Assembly (NCBI GenBank): GCA_026004675.1
Contig: BPJP01000005.1
Coordinates: 186,001-250,000, forward strand
Source: Gemmatales bacterium
GTDB lineage: Bacteria > Planctomycetota > Planctomycetia > Gemmatales > Gemmataceae
Length of the DNA stretch: 64,000 nucleotides
Reading direction: 5' to 3'
The notes beneath the pieces are model-generated. The model was given only the letters and a program-made list of their open reading frames with translations. It did not search any database and was not told the DNA's origin. The position numbers were made by a program, and so were the translations under genes. Shown here in pieces: positions 9,029 to 17,555 of the stretch. How positions within the stretch are numbered: position 1 is the stretch's first letter; every line of letters starts with the position of its first letter.

Positions 9029-10627
9029 GTGGCCTTTCGTTGGCGAATCCGCCACAAACTTATGCTCGGCTTGGGGGTCGTCGTCGCCATCATCGGCGTT
9101 CTCCTCGCGGGAACGCTCTACGGTCTGACATCCTATCGGGCCACGATGAAAAGCATCGGCAGCAAGTTGGTCGAGCTGAAATCAGCGCAAAAGCTCCGAG
9201 AAATCATCAAGACCGCCAACGCCGCCGCCCATCAAGGAACGGCTGAGTCCAACGGCGAATTGCAACGTCTCCTGCATATGGTTGAACAAGCCCACGCGGC
9301 CTTGGATGAATACGAGGAACGTTTGAATGACACGGTGGCCCATGGACGAGACCCTGACCACGGTTTCGTCGAACGTGGCTTGATCGAAGCGTTGCGAACC
9401 TATCTGGACGATCTGCAGAAAGCAGCGAAGAAGGTGCGAACCGAAGCCCGAGTGAACACGGGTCCAAGCCTGCCACTGGTACATGAACCTCCTGTCAAAG
9501 AGGTGATGGAGCGTCTGACGGCTACGTCGAGCGATCTGCTCGATGTGATCTATCGCGAGCACTTCAAATTGAGCGAGGATGCCAAGGACCGTTACAAGGC
9601 AAGTTTGTGGATCGTCATCCTTGTCAGCGTGGGCGGAGTTCTGCTGCTGTGCTCGATGTTGCGCTTCTTCTATAAATGGGTTTTTTCACCGATTCAGGAT
9701 CTGGAAAAAGGGGCCGGTCGAATCGCCCACGGTGATTTTGAACATCGCATCGAGGTTCACAGTGGCGACGAAATGGAAGACCTGGCGGCGGCATTCAACG
9801 ACATGACCGGTCGGTTGCGAGAGATGTACGGCGATCTGGCGCGACAGGTCAACGAACGCAGTCGCCAACTGGTCCGTTCGGAGCGACTAGTCAGCGTTGG
9901 CTACCTGGCTGCCGGGGTTGCCCACGAGATCAACAACCCTCTTGCCAGCATCGCCTTTTGCAGCGAAGCCCTTGAACAGCGGCTTGTCGAGGTATTCGAC
10001 GGTTCGCCGGAGAAAGATGCGGAACAGAAGCAAGCCGACCGCGAGGTCATCGAACGTTATTTACGGATGATCCAACAAGAAGCCTTTCGCTGCAAAGAGA
10101 TTACGCAACGGCTTTTGGAGTTCAGCCGGGGTGGCGAGCGCAGTCGCGAGCCGGCGAAACTCGCCGACCTTGTCCAGTCGGTGCTGGACATGGTCGCGCA
10201 TTTGGAGAATTACAAAGGCAAGAACATCGTCTTTCAGCCGAACCCCAAGATCACGGCATGGATCAACACCCAAGAGATCAAATCGGTCGTGCTGAATCTG
10301 GTCGTCAATGCTCTGGACAGCATGGACGATGGTGGAACGCTGACAATCCGTATGGAGCAACGCGAGGGGATGGCGGTTCTCGAATTCAGCGATACGGGTT
10401 GCGGCATGACGGCGGAGGTATTGGAAAACATCTTTGAGCCGTTCTATACGCGCAGTCGAACGGGCCGTGGCACCGGGCTGGGTTTGTCGATCAGCCACCG
10501 CATCATCAGCCAACATGGGGGCGAGATCGAGGCGACCAGTGAAGGGCCGGGACAGGGAAGCACGTTCACGGTTCGGCTGCCGATGACAGCAAGCAAGGAG
10601 GAGACACTTGGCCAACACGCCGCATAA
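9029..10627 (+). CDS. NtrB-like membrane sensor histidine kinase
   Basis: A 532-residue kinase. The GTG at 9029 is chosen because AAGGAGG lies nine bases before it; the frame stays open upstream but without a better site. One transmembrane helix near the N-terminus and a second (WIVILVSVGGVLLLCSML) flank a periplasmic helical sensor region of about 170 residues. A HAMP domain follows, then the H-box YLAAGVAHEINNPLAS with the phosphorylated His at about residue 299. The HATPase_c domain has the N box (VLNLVVNALDSM), G1 (DTGCGM) and G2 (GRGTGLGLSI). It would autophosphorylate and pass phosphate to the response regulator that overlaps its 3' end. The signal sensed is unknown. Confidence 0.93.
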   Translation: MAFRWRIRHKLMLGLGVVVAIIGVLLAGTLYGLTSYRATMKSIGSKLVELKSAQKLREIIKTANAAAHQGTAESNGELQRLLHMVEQAHAALDEYEERLNDTVAHGRDPDHGFVERGLIEALRTYLDDLQKAAKKVRTEARVNTGPSLPLVHEPPVKEVMERLTATSSDLLDVIYREHFKLSEDAKDRYKASLWIVILVSVGGVLLLCSMLRFFYKWVFSPIQDLEKGAGRIAHGDFEHRIEVHSGDEMEDLAAAFNDMTGRLREMYGDLARQVNERSRQLVRSERLVSVGYLAAGVAHEINNPLASIAFCSEALEQRLVEVFDGSPEKDAEQKQADREVIERYLRMIQQEAFRCKEITQRLLEFSRGGERSREPAKLADLVQSVLDMVAHLENYKGKNIVFQPNPKITAWINTQEIKSVVLNLVVNALDSMDDGGTLTIRMEQREGMAVLEFSDTGCGMTAEVLENIFEPFYTRSRTGRGTGLGLSISHRIISQHGGEIEATSEGPGQGSTFTVRLPMTASKEETLGQHAA

Positions 10628-12023
10628 TCGTTTGCGCATCCTGTTTGCCGACGACGAGCGCTCGTTGCAGGAATTCATGCGCTCGGAACTGCCGCGTCTG
10701 GGCCACGAAGTCACGGTGTGCCCCGATGGCGAGTCGGCTTTGAAGGCTCTGCAGAAAAGCACGTTCGATGCCGCGATCCTCGACTTGCGTATGCCCGGGT
10801 TGACCGGCATCCAGGTCCTCGAGCAGCTCAAGCAAGTCTCGCCCGATACCGAAGCCATCGTCATGACGGGCCATGCCAGCATGGAGACGGCTATCGAAGC
10901 GGTCCGTCTCGGCGCCTTCGACTACATCACCAAACCCTGCAAGCTGGCGGAAATCGAAGGCATCCTCCGCAAAGTCGTGGAGAAACGGGACCTGAAAAAC
11001 AAAAATCTCGCTCTGCAAAGCCGCGTCCATGCTGCCGAGGGACCGTCCGTGCTGGTGGGCAATTCGCCGGCTATGCAAAATGTCCATCGCCTCATTGCCA
11101 AGGTGGCGCCGACCGACTCGACCGTTCTTATCCTCGGCGAAACCGGCACGGGGAAGGAATTGGCCGCTCGCACTCTCTACCAGCAAAGCAAACGCGCTGA
11201 TATGCCTTTCGTTCCAGTCAATTGCGGGGCTCTATCCGAAAACCTCGCCGAAAGCGAATTATTCGGCCACCGCAAAGGCGCGTTCACCGGCGCCGACCGC
11301 GACCACAAAGGCTTGCTCGAAGTCGCCAACGGCGGCACCCTCTTCCTCGACGAAGTCGGCGAACTCAGCAAGAACATCCAAGTCAAACTCCTGCGCTTCC
11401 TCGAATCGGGAGAAGTCCGTCGCGTCGGCGAGACCGAGCCTTTCCGCACAGACGTTCGTATTCTCTGTGCTACCAACCGTTCCCTGCAAGAGATGATCAA
11501 AGAGGATGCTTTTCGCGAAGACCTCTACTTCCGGATCAATACCTTTGAAATTCACTTGCCGCCTTTGCGCGACCGTCGATCGGACATCCCTGCTCTGGCC
11601 AGGCATCTGCTGGCCCGTGCCGCACGACGTTCTGTTGAACAGGTCGAGAACCTGCTCAGCCCAGAGGCCATTGACGTCCTTCTCGATTACGACTGGCCCG
11701 GCAACGTCCGCGAAATGGCCAATGTAATGGAACATGCTTTCATCATTTCCGGCGGCAGTGTGATCAGTCCCGATCACTTGCCAGCTCATATTCGCCATCC
11801 GAAAAAGGCGACAACCTTGCGGATGTCGGCGGCTTTCCCCTCAGCTTCACTCTCCACCTCATCGCCTCGTACGTTGCACGAAATCGAAATGGAGCATGTC
11901 TTGCGCGTTCTTGAAAAACATGGCGGCAACAAGCCGGCAGCCGCCAAGGAACTTGGTATCAGCCTGAAAACGCTCTACAACAAGTTGAATCAAATGCAGG
12001 AAGAACGCAAGTCGGCCGGGTGA
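10608..12023 (+). CDS. NtrC-family sigma-54-dependent response regulator
   Basis: A 471-residue activator in standard order. The receiver domain has acidic pocket DD at 15-16 and phosphoacceptor Asp at about residue 59 (ILDLRMPG). The AAA+ domain has Walker A GETGTGKE, the sigma-54 contact loop GAFTGA, and a Walker B reading LFLDEVGEL. A Fis-type HTH closes the protein (AAKELGISLKTLYNKL). It starts with TTG at 10608, inside the kinase gene, and the AAGGAGG just upstream decides this start. It therefore activates sigma-54 promoters on phosphorylation by the adjacent kinase. I found no obvious -24/-12 promoter nearby, so the targets are probably elsewhere. Confidence 0.94.
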   Translation: MANTPHNRLRILFADDERSLQEFMRSELPRLGHEVTVCPDGESALKALQKSTFDAAILDLRMPGLTGIQVLEQLKQVSPDTEAIVMTGHASMETAIEAVRLGAFDYITKPCKLAEIEGILRKVVEKRDLKNKNLALQSRVHAAEGPSVLVGNSPAMQNVHRLIAKVAPTDSTVLILGETGTGKELAARTLYQQSKRADMPFVPVNCGALSENLAESELFGHRKGAFTGADRDHKGLLEVANGGTLFLDEVGELSKNIQVKLLRFLESGEVRRVGETEPFRTDVRILCATNRSLQEMIKEDAFREDLYFRINTFEIHLPPLRDRRSDIPALARHLLARAARRSVEQVENLLSPEAIDVLLDYDWPGNVREMANVMEHAFIISGGSVISPDHLPAHIRHPKKATTLRMSAAFPSASLSTSSPRTLHEIEMEHVLRVLEKHGGNKPAAAKELGISLKTLYNKLNQMQEERKSAG

Positions 12024-12369
12024 TCGGTATTCAGATTCGGCCTGAAGCAAGCCGCTGGCAACTCCGTCCTTTCCATGTCTGTGATGTTACACGCAACGAG
12101 TGGCAGCGAGGAAACAGAGTCGAAACGGCACTCGAAGATGGTTAGGTGCCATCAACTCCCACTCGCCAGGCCGAATTAGAGGCCCCCTCGAATGATTCCC
12201 GTCCTCAACTGCCAATTCCATTGGCGGGCGGCGCGGCCTGATATCCCGCCTAATCGTTAAAGTTGCCGCGCTACATGGCGTTTGTCCTCTGAAAATCGAA
12301 CAATTGCCGGTGCGCGCCGAATCGACCAGCATTACAATTCGAAGAGGCCCCAACTAGAGGAGGCAAGAG
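12024..12369. other. Intergenic region with no clear content
   Basis: About 345 bases between the response regulator and the lipoprotein. I see no gene, no strong hairpin with a T-run and no clear promoter. A purine-rich AGAGGAGGCAAGAG just before 12370 serves as the ribosome-binding site of the next gene. Confidence 0.45.
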
Positions 12370-13291
12370 ATGAGGCGCATGCTTTGTGTCGCCGCTTTGT
12401 CGGCATGGCTGACGGTATTCGGAACTGGATGCAATACCTGCTGCAACGGTTGTCGGCAACCGCTGTTTCCGCGTCTGCACCAATGGCGTCATGGCGCAAG
12501 GTCGACAGCACCGATTGCCCAGCCGTTGCCCCCCTGCTCCCTTGCCGCCAGCCGCTCCGGGAGCGATCCCGGCCCCGCCGGCCTCGGCGGCACCTGAGCC
12601 ATTCCCAGCTGCACCTCCCCCGCCTGGGCCACCGCCGGCTTCGCCGCCGCCCGCGCCTCCGCCCCAACTCGATACTCGATCCTACTCCCCCATTGACAGC
12701 CATTGGCACAGCCCCAGCGGTGCCATTCCGCCTCAGGGCGAGCAGCAACCGCAGATCCAGTTGCAGCCGCCGGAGTTGCCTTTGGCAGATGTTCCCAGCG
12801 GCCGCGACAACCAAACCCCCGCGCCGGCGCTACCTGTTGGCATTCCGCAATTCGCTATTGTCAAGGAAGGCGTAACTGCTGGTCTGAAACCCACGGTTCC
12901 GGATGGCGTCGATTGGCTGCGGGACAACAACTATCGCGGTGTCTTGCATATCCTTCGCGCCGGCGAAGTCGACAGTGCCGACCGCCGACTTTTCGAAAGC
13001 AAGGGACTACAGTATCATCGCATCATTCTCTCCCCACTCACCATCGACAAAGCTGCCGCTGAGTTCAACCGCATCGTTGGCACCCCATCAAACCGTCCCC
13101 TTTTCGTCTACGACAAGGACGGCCTCAGCGCGGGCGCTTTGTGGTATCTCCATTTCCGCATGGTTGACGGCGACAGTGATGCCGCCGCCCGCCGTAAAGC
13201 CAAAAATCTCGGTCTCAGCGAAGACAGCAGCGGCGAAGCAAAAGCACTTTGGTTGGCTATCCAAAAGTTGATGAGCGAACTCGGTTCGTAA
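12370..13291 (+). CDS. Lipoprotein with a phosphatase-like domain, apparent frameshift
   Basis: Read in two frames. The first frame (ATG 12370, good ribosome-binding site) gives a lipoprotein signal, LSAWLTVFGTGCN, with the lipobox Cys. The second frame gives a Pro/Ala-rich linker and a C-terminal domain resembling dual-specificity phosphatases. Removing one C from the run of six at 12529-12534 joins them smoothly (AQPLPPAPLPPAAPGA). The phosphatase signature HCxxGxxR is replaced by YDKDGLSAG, so the catalytic Cys and Arg are absent and the domain is probably inactive. A caller using only the second frame would start at 12491 and lose the lipid anchor. Confidence 0.7.
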
Positions 13292-13313
13292 ACGCCAAGA
13301 AGCCGACCGATTC

Positions 13314-14207
13314 TCACTCCGCTACCTGATCTTTGACGAGTTCGCCAAACAGTTCAGGCCGTCGGGTTCTCAGTGTGTAATTGGGATGGGCTCGTGCTCT
13401 GGCAAGCAGACGATGGTCCAAATCACAGACGATCATCTCGTCCTTGATTCGTTCCGTCTGCGTGGCCAACAAAAGTTCGCCCGCCGGCGACCAGACGAAC
13501 GCACCGCCGGGATGGTGTGGCTGGTTGTGGTGGTCGCGAGGATAGGTATCGACGTACCCGCCTCTTCCCGCCTGGTCCGCCATGACGCAAAAGCAGGCAT
13601 TCTCTCTCGCTCGCATGGCATAAGGCTGGAAATACCGGAAAACGTGTTGCCTGGCCTGCGCCTCCGATTCAGAGGTGTCGTCCCAGCGTCCCTGCCGCGC
13701 GGCATGTGGCATCAAGATCACTTCCGCACCGCGTAAAGCCATTATCCGGGCAATTTCCGGAAACTGGTTGTCGTAGCAGATCACGGTGCCAACTCGGCAT
13801 TTTCCCAAATCGAAAACACGGATTTCCTTGCCACCCTTGTAGAATTGCACTTCGTCGCGCGACAGGTGGAGTTTGCGTTGCTTCCCGATATAACCAGTGG
13901 GGCCAACCAACACTTGCGTGTTGTAAACGATGTCCCTGTCCTTTTCACTCATGCCGACCGACAGGAACAGGCGAAAGCGTGCCGCCATTTCCGCCAGCCG
14001 ACGCACGCTTGGACCATCCGGGACGGCTTCGGCCAACTCCCATGTATTTGGGGTGCAATGTCCGTGCACAACCAATTCGGGAAAGAGCACCAGCTCGGCT
14101 TTTTCATCCGCAGCTCGGCCGCAAAACTCGCCGATCCGGGTCAGATTTCTCTCCGTCTCCCCGAGAAAGCTGTTCATACTGACGGCGGCAATGCGAATCG
14201 TCTGCAT
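13314..14207 (-). CDS. Carbon-nitrogen hydrolase (nitrilase superfamily)
   Basis: A 297-residue cytoplasmic amidase or carbamoylase-like enzyme. The Glu-Lys-Cys triad is clear: Glu in LVLFPELVVHG, Lys in KQRKLHLSRDE and Cys in GTVICYDNQFPE. The length and the single-domain layout match the superfamily. The ATG at 14207 follows GGGGA at a usable distance. Its substrate is not evident; N-carbamoyl-putrescine amidase and beta-ureidopropionase relatives are possible. No metabolic neighbour helps. Confidence 0.88.
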   Translation of the reverse strand: MQTIRIAAVSMNSFLGETERNLTRIGEFCGRAADEKAELVLFPELVVHGHCTPNTWELAEAVPDGPSVRRLAEMAARFRLFLSVGMSEKDRDIVYNTQVLVGPTGYIGKQRKLHLSRDEVQFYKGGKEIRVFDLGKCRVGTVICYDNQFPEIARIMALRGAEVILMPHAARQGRWDDTSESEAQARQHVFRYFQPYAMRARENACFCVMADQAGRGGYVDTYPRDHHNQPHHPGGAFVWSPAGELLLATQTERIKDEMIVCDLDHRLLARARAHPNYTLRTRRPELFGELVKDQVAE

Positions 14208-14310
14208 CGAAATCCCCTTCGTCCCACGATCTCGCCAGGCTGGTAGCGATGCTAATACAGGCCGCCTTTAAATGCAAATCCGTGTCTGCCACCGAGCCAG
14301 AACACAAGGA

Positions 14311-15226
14311 TCATGAGGTAGAATTGCCTTCGTAAAGAGGGGGAACGCCATGTCGACCGGCAGCCCACAACGTCATCAGCGAGGTGATGCCGGTCAAGAC
14401 CCGTTTCTCATCCGATTTGTGGACAACCATATCGAAAGTGTCGGCGACGAAACGCATGTTATCCAGAATCCGAGCGGCGGATCGCCGGTCGATATCGCCA
14501 TGCCAGTGGGCAACAGCGTCCAGAATGGTCTTTTCATGGCGCCGCAGAAATTCGCCCATCGACAACACTCGCTCGCTCAAGGGAGTGCGCAATTTGCACA
14601 GATCCATCAGGTCGGCAACATAGTCATCCCAATGCTGCGACAAAGCTCGATTTCGCGCCCGCGCCAGGATTTTCGCCCGGCGGAGAGAAAGATTGGGGAC
14701 GCGCCTTGACGCGGAAACGAGGTACCAGCGGGTAAAAATCGTACAGCGTATGGCAAGCTTCGTTGTCGTACTCGTCTGGTTCTCGGTACACCCAGCGACG
14801 CTTCAACTGGCCCCAGGTCAGAACCGTAAAGACGGCATCCTCCTCGCTGTCCAAAAGAATGTATTTGCCCGCTTCCCAACGAGCAACGGTCACCCAATGC
14901 TGCCATTCATCGACGCACAAAAGAACAGGGTACCCTTCACGCAGGTACTCTACCATCTCGCGACGAGCGCGCTCAGGGTCCAGACGACGTATTTGCGGCA
15001 ACGAACAGTGATACCGGCGTGCCGCCCGGCGAAGTTGCAGTTCATTCGTTCCTCGGTCCCGCCGCGTCCGAGCGACTTTGGTCAATTTGGCAACATCCGC
15101 CTTGACGCCCAGCAGCATCAGGGCGTGGTAAAGTGCATACGGCCCGCACTGCCATTCGTTCGGTTGGACCGAAAAACCCATCTTTTGTTGCTGTGCCCTA
15201 CGTGCCGGAACGACCATGCCGGCCAC
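14311..15226 (-). CDS. C39-like papain-fold peptidase with C-terminal helical domain, apparent frameshift
   Basis: The N-terminal 175 residues have a papain-fold layout of C39 type: NEWQCGPYALYHALMLLG (Cys), then QHWVTVARWEAGKYILLDSE (His and Asp). The frame then runs into a non-native tail and stops. Dropping one base from the run of four G (plus strand) at 14695-14698 continues the protein as KARPNLSLRRAKILARARNR and on through LSQHWDDYVADLMDLCKLR to the stop at 14311, about 304 residues in all. As deposited, a caller would report two genes, the second being a 110-residue orphan starting at TTG 14643. No signal peptide is seen, so a cytoplasmic role is likely, not bacteriocin export. Alternative starts exist at Met4 and Met16. 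Confidence 0.65.
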
Positions 15227-15254
15227 ATGGGAAGTGCAAGGGAAGCCACTTCTG

Positions 15255-15260
15255 ATTATA
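15255..15260 (-). promoter_or_regulatory. Candidate -10 box (TATAAT) for the C39-like gene
   Basis: The minus strand reads TATAAT exactly, within an AT-rich stretch about 30 bases before the first possible ATG at 15226. The -35 position 17 bases upstream is poor (TGGACT-like). It may be a real but weakly matched promoter. Confidence 0.35.
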
Positions 15261-15340
15261 TTTTAGCACGCTGGTCCAGTCCGACCGGCCCCGACGGAGC
15301 GGGCCCCCCCCCAATTTTCGTTTGGAGGAAATTCCGACGA

Positions 15341-16363
15341 TCACATCCTGGGTCGGTACGATTCCTTGCCGGGAATCTGTGTGCGGATCGCCAGGATTTT
15401 TGTGCCGCAGGTTACATACAGCGTACGCAAGTCTTCGCCGCCGAAAGTGCAATTGGTAATCGTGTCTTCGGGCGTTTCGCGGAATGCCAGCAGTCTTCCT
15501 TCCGGACTGATGACGTGAATGCCAGGGCGGGTGTCCAGCGTCTCGCTCGTGTTGCGGGTTTTGTGCAAGCCGGCGGCGACGTACAGATTTCCTGCCGAAT
15601 CTATGCACATGCCGTCACCGCTTCGCCCAGGATAAAAGTCGATCAGAACACGTTCGTCACTTAGTTTGCCATCTGTGAGCGTATAGGCGCGAATATCGCG
15701 GTGATGTTTCGCCTCAGGATGCGCTTCGATCAGGTATAGAATCTTGTCGTCGGGTGAAGTGACAATGCCGTTGGGCATATGGACAGCGGGCCAACGCAAA
15801 AGTTGCGTTACTGTCCGATCGGGGTCGATGCGATAGACCGCATTGACATTTCCCTTCTTGGGGTCTTTAGGACCGGGACGAGAAGTGAAGTAGATGCGGC
15901 CAGCCCGGTCCATGCACAGGTCGTTCGGCGGTGCGAAGGGAAAACCATTATATTTGTCGGCCAGAATTTCGATCTTGCCGGTTTTCATATCGGTGCGGGT
16001 GACGCGTCCGGCACCTCCTTCACAACAGAGCAACCTGCCCTGCGGGTCGAAGTACAAGCCGTTGGTTTGGTTGGATTTCTCGCGGAAGACACTGAGCTTC
16101 TTGGTTTTCGGGTCCCAAGTGAGGATCTTCTCGGCAGGAACGTTGGTAAAGAAAAGGGTGCCGGCGCGGTCGACGGCTGGACCTTCGGTAAAAACCACCT
16201 TGTCCTTGACCACGGCGATGATCTCGACTTTTCCGAGATATTGATCCGTTTTCAAACCGTCGTAACGCACTTTGGCGTGCGAACGGGTGGACAAAGCCAG
16301 CGTGACGATCCCTGCTGTTGCCGACCGCAGAAATTCCCGCCGTCCCAAACGTCTAGTCGCCAT
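15341..16363 (-). CDS. SMP-30/gluconolactonase-family protein, Tat-exported
   Basis: A 340-residue six-bladed beta-propeller of the SMP-30/gluconolactonase/LRE family. The N-terminus RRLGRREFLRSATAGIVTLA is a twin-arginine signal with the usual hydrophobic run. Family features include an early EGPAVDRAGTLFFTN (metal-binding Glu), NGLYFDPQGRLLCCEGG, PNDLCMDRAGRIYFT and the late SGDGMCIDSAGNLYVA with the catalytic-site Asp. It would be a periplasmic lactonase that opens sugar lactones using a divalent metal. It stands alone; planctomycetes often carry many paralogues, so the substrate is not assigned. Confidence 0.9.
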   Translation of the reverse strand: MATRRLGRREFLRSATAGIVTLALSTRSHAKVRYDGLKTDQYLGKVEIIAVVKDKVVFTEGPAVDRAGTLFFTNVPAEKILTWDPKTKKLSVFREKSNQTNGLYFDPQGRLLCCEGGAGRVTRTDMKTGKIEILADKYNGFPFAPPNDLCMDRAGRIYFTSRPGPKDPKKGNVNAVYRIDPDRTVTQLLRWPAVHMPNGIVTSPDDKILYLIEAHPEAKHHRDIRAYTLTDGKLSDERVLIDFYPGRSGDGMCIDSAGNLYVAAGLHKTRNTSETLDTRPGIHVISPEGRLLAFRETPEDTITNCTFGGEDLRTLYVTCGTKILAIRTQIPGKESYRPRM

Positions 16364-16489
16364 ATGCTTTCTCGTTTCTGGAAAAGACTATCGAATCAGG
16401 ATGAACGTGGAGACTGGTTTCTATTATGATTTCCCGAAAAGGATTGTGAAGGAAAAACCGATAAGACCCGACCGCGAGACCGCTGCCGT

Positions 16490-17059
16490 TTACGAGCGAA
16501 TGGCAGCAGCGAGTCGGGCGATCTGTTCGGCCATGGTTCTGGGGGGCTTCGGAGTTTTCTGGCCGAGCCGGCCTTCCACCTTCAACGTGATGACGACCGG
16601 CCCTTTGCCGCCCAGTGCTTCGGCGGCCCGGTTTTTCCAGTCATCGAGTTCCGCAAAGGAATAAGTCCGCTCGATGCCTGCCGCTTTTGCAATGCCGGAA
16701 AAATCGGCATGTCCGGCAGCAGCGGTTGGCTGTCCGCCCGTTACTTCATAAAGACCGTTATCGATGATGATCAGAAACAGATTGGCGGAGGTGCTGGCAA
16801 TCGTCACTAGATTGCCAAGGTTCATCAACATGCAACCTTCGCCGTTGACCACGATCACGCCACGTTGGGGTTGAGCCAGCGCCAGACCGAGGCCAAGCGC
16901 CGAGCCTTCTCCCATCGCTGACGGCATGTAATGAAAGTCGAGCGGTGAATCGGACAGCTTGGGCCATATGCCCACCGAACCCATCGTCGTAATGACGATG
17001 CGTTCGCCGCGATGGGCGGCCAAAACCTCCAGGGCTTGTTGATGCGTCATCATGTTCAT
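16490..17059 (-). CDS. Sulfopyruvate/phosphonopyruvate decarboxylase-like, beta (TPP-binding) subunit
   Basis: A 189-residue protein equal to the C-terminal half of a thiamine-diphosphate decarboxylase. The diphosphate/Mg motif is present as NGEGCMLMNLGNL followed by LIIIDNGLYE, and MPSAMGEGSALGLGLALA is the usual segment before it. Its ATG overlaps the stop of the alpha-subunit gene by four bases. Split alpha/beta decarboxylases of this size include ComD/ComE (coenzyme M pathway) and phosphonopyruvate decarboxylase; the sequence does not separate these. The upstream aminotransferase suggests that a 3-substituted pyruvate made by transamination is the substrate. Confidence 0.8.
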   Translation of the reverse strand: MNMMTHQQALEVLAAHRGERIVITTMGSVGIWPKLSDSPLDFHYMPSAMGEGSALGLGLALAQPQRGVIVVNGEGCMLMNLGNLVTIASTSANLFLIIIDNGLYEVTGGQPTAAAGHADFSGIAKAAGIERTYSFAELDDWKNRAAEALGGKGPVVITLKVEGRLGQKTPKPPRTMAEQIARLAAAIRS

Positions 17060-17553
17060 TCGGCCAGCAGGATGATCTTGGGTTGGTTGCTCGCCTGGGA
17101 CTGGCGATACGACGCGGCCAGGTCGTCGGCCGTCCGATCCCTCTCGAAAACCTCATAGGGTATTTCCCAGGCACGAACGATCGGCTCGGTAAAACGAGGA
17201 CAAGTGTCCTGGGTTCGTCGGCATTGGTAATCGTAATAACTTCGGACTCCCACTACCAGAAAGAGGGGAAGATGCAGATCGTGAACGACATTGCGCAAGG
17301 CATCGCCGGCTTCGAAGAATCCGGTGCATTGCATGAGGACGATCGGCTTCTTGCCACCGAGAATCAAGCCCGCCGCGATACCGATCGCTTCCCCCTCTCG
17401 GCAAGCCCTCACCAAATCGATGCTCGGCGCATTGCTCAGATCGGCGTCCCACTTTCCCAAATGGCTGTCCGGAATCCAGATGACGTGCGTAATGCCGCAA
17501 TCCTTGAGGGCAGCTACCAGTGAGGGACCATCGATTCCAGTTGGTGCTGACAT
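17056..17553 (-). CDS. Sulfopyruvate/phosphonopyruvate decarboxylase-like, alpha subunit
   Basis: A 165-residue partner corresponding to the N-terminal (PYR) half of a TPP enzyme. The catalytic Glu that activates the thiazolium ring is seen in RACREGEAIGIAAGL, and the sequence continues PIVLMQCTGFFEAGDALRN as in ComD and phosphonopyruvate decarboxylases. It starts two bases after the aminotransferase stop and overlaps the beta subunit by four, so the three genes form a tight operon. The complex would decarboxylate a sulfo-, phosphono- or hydroxy-substituted pyruvate to an aldehyde in the cytoplasm. The choice of substrate is an inference from context. Confidence 0.8.
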   Translation of the reverse strand: MSAPTGIDGPSLVAALKDCGITHVIWIPDSHLGKWDADLSNAPSIDLVRACREGEAIGIAAGLILGGKKPIVLMQCTGFFEAGDALRNVVHDLHLPLFLVVGVRSYYDYQCRRTQDTCPRFTEPIVRAWEIPYEVFERDRTADDLAASYRQSQASNQPKIILLAE

Positions 17554-17555
17554 CT

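Noticed and set aside
8633..9055. A 140-residue minus-strand gene before the histidine kinase
   Set aside because: It overlaps the kinase start and the promoter region, and its composition is not protein-like.
14311..14643. Independent 110-residue gene starting at TTG
   Set aside because: It continues the C39-like protein after removal of one base, and its upstream frame reads NLSLRRAKILARARNR without a stop.
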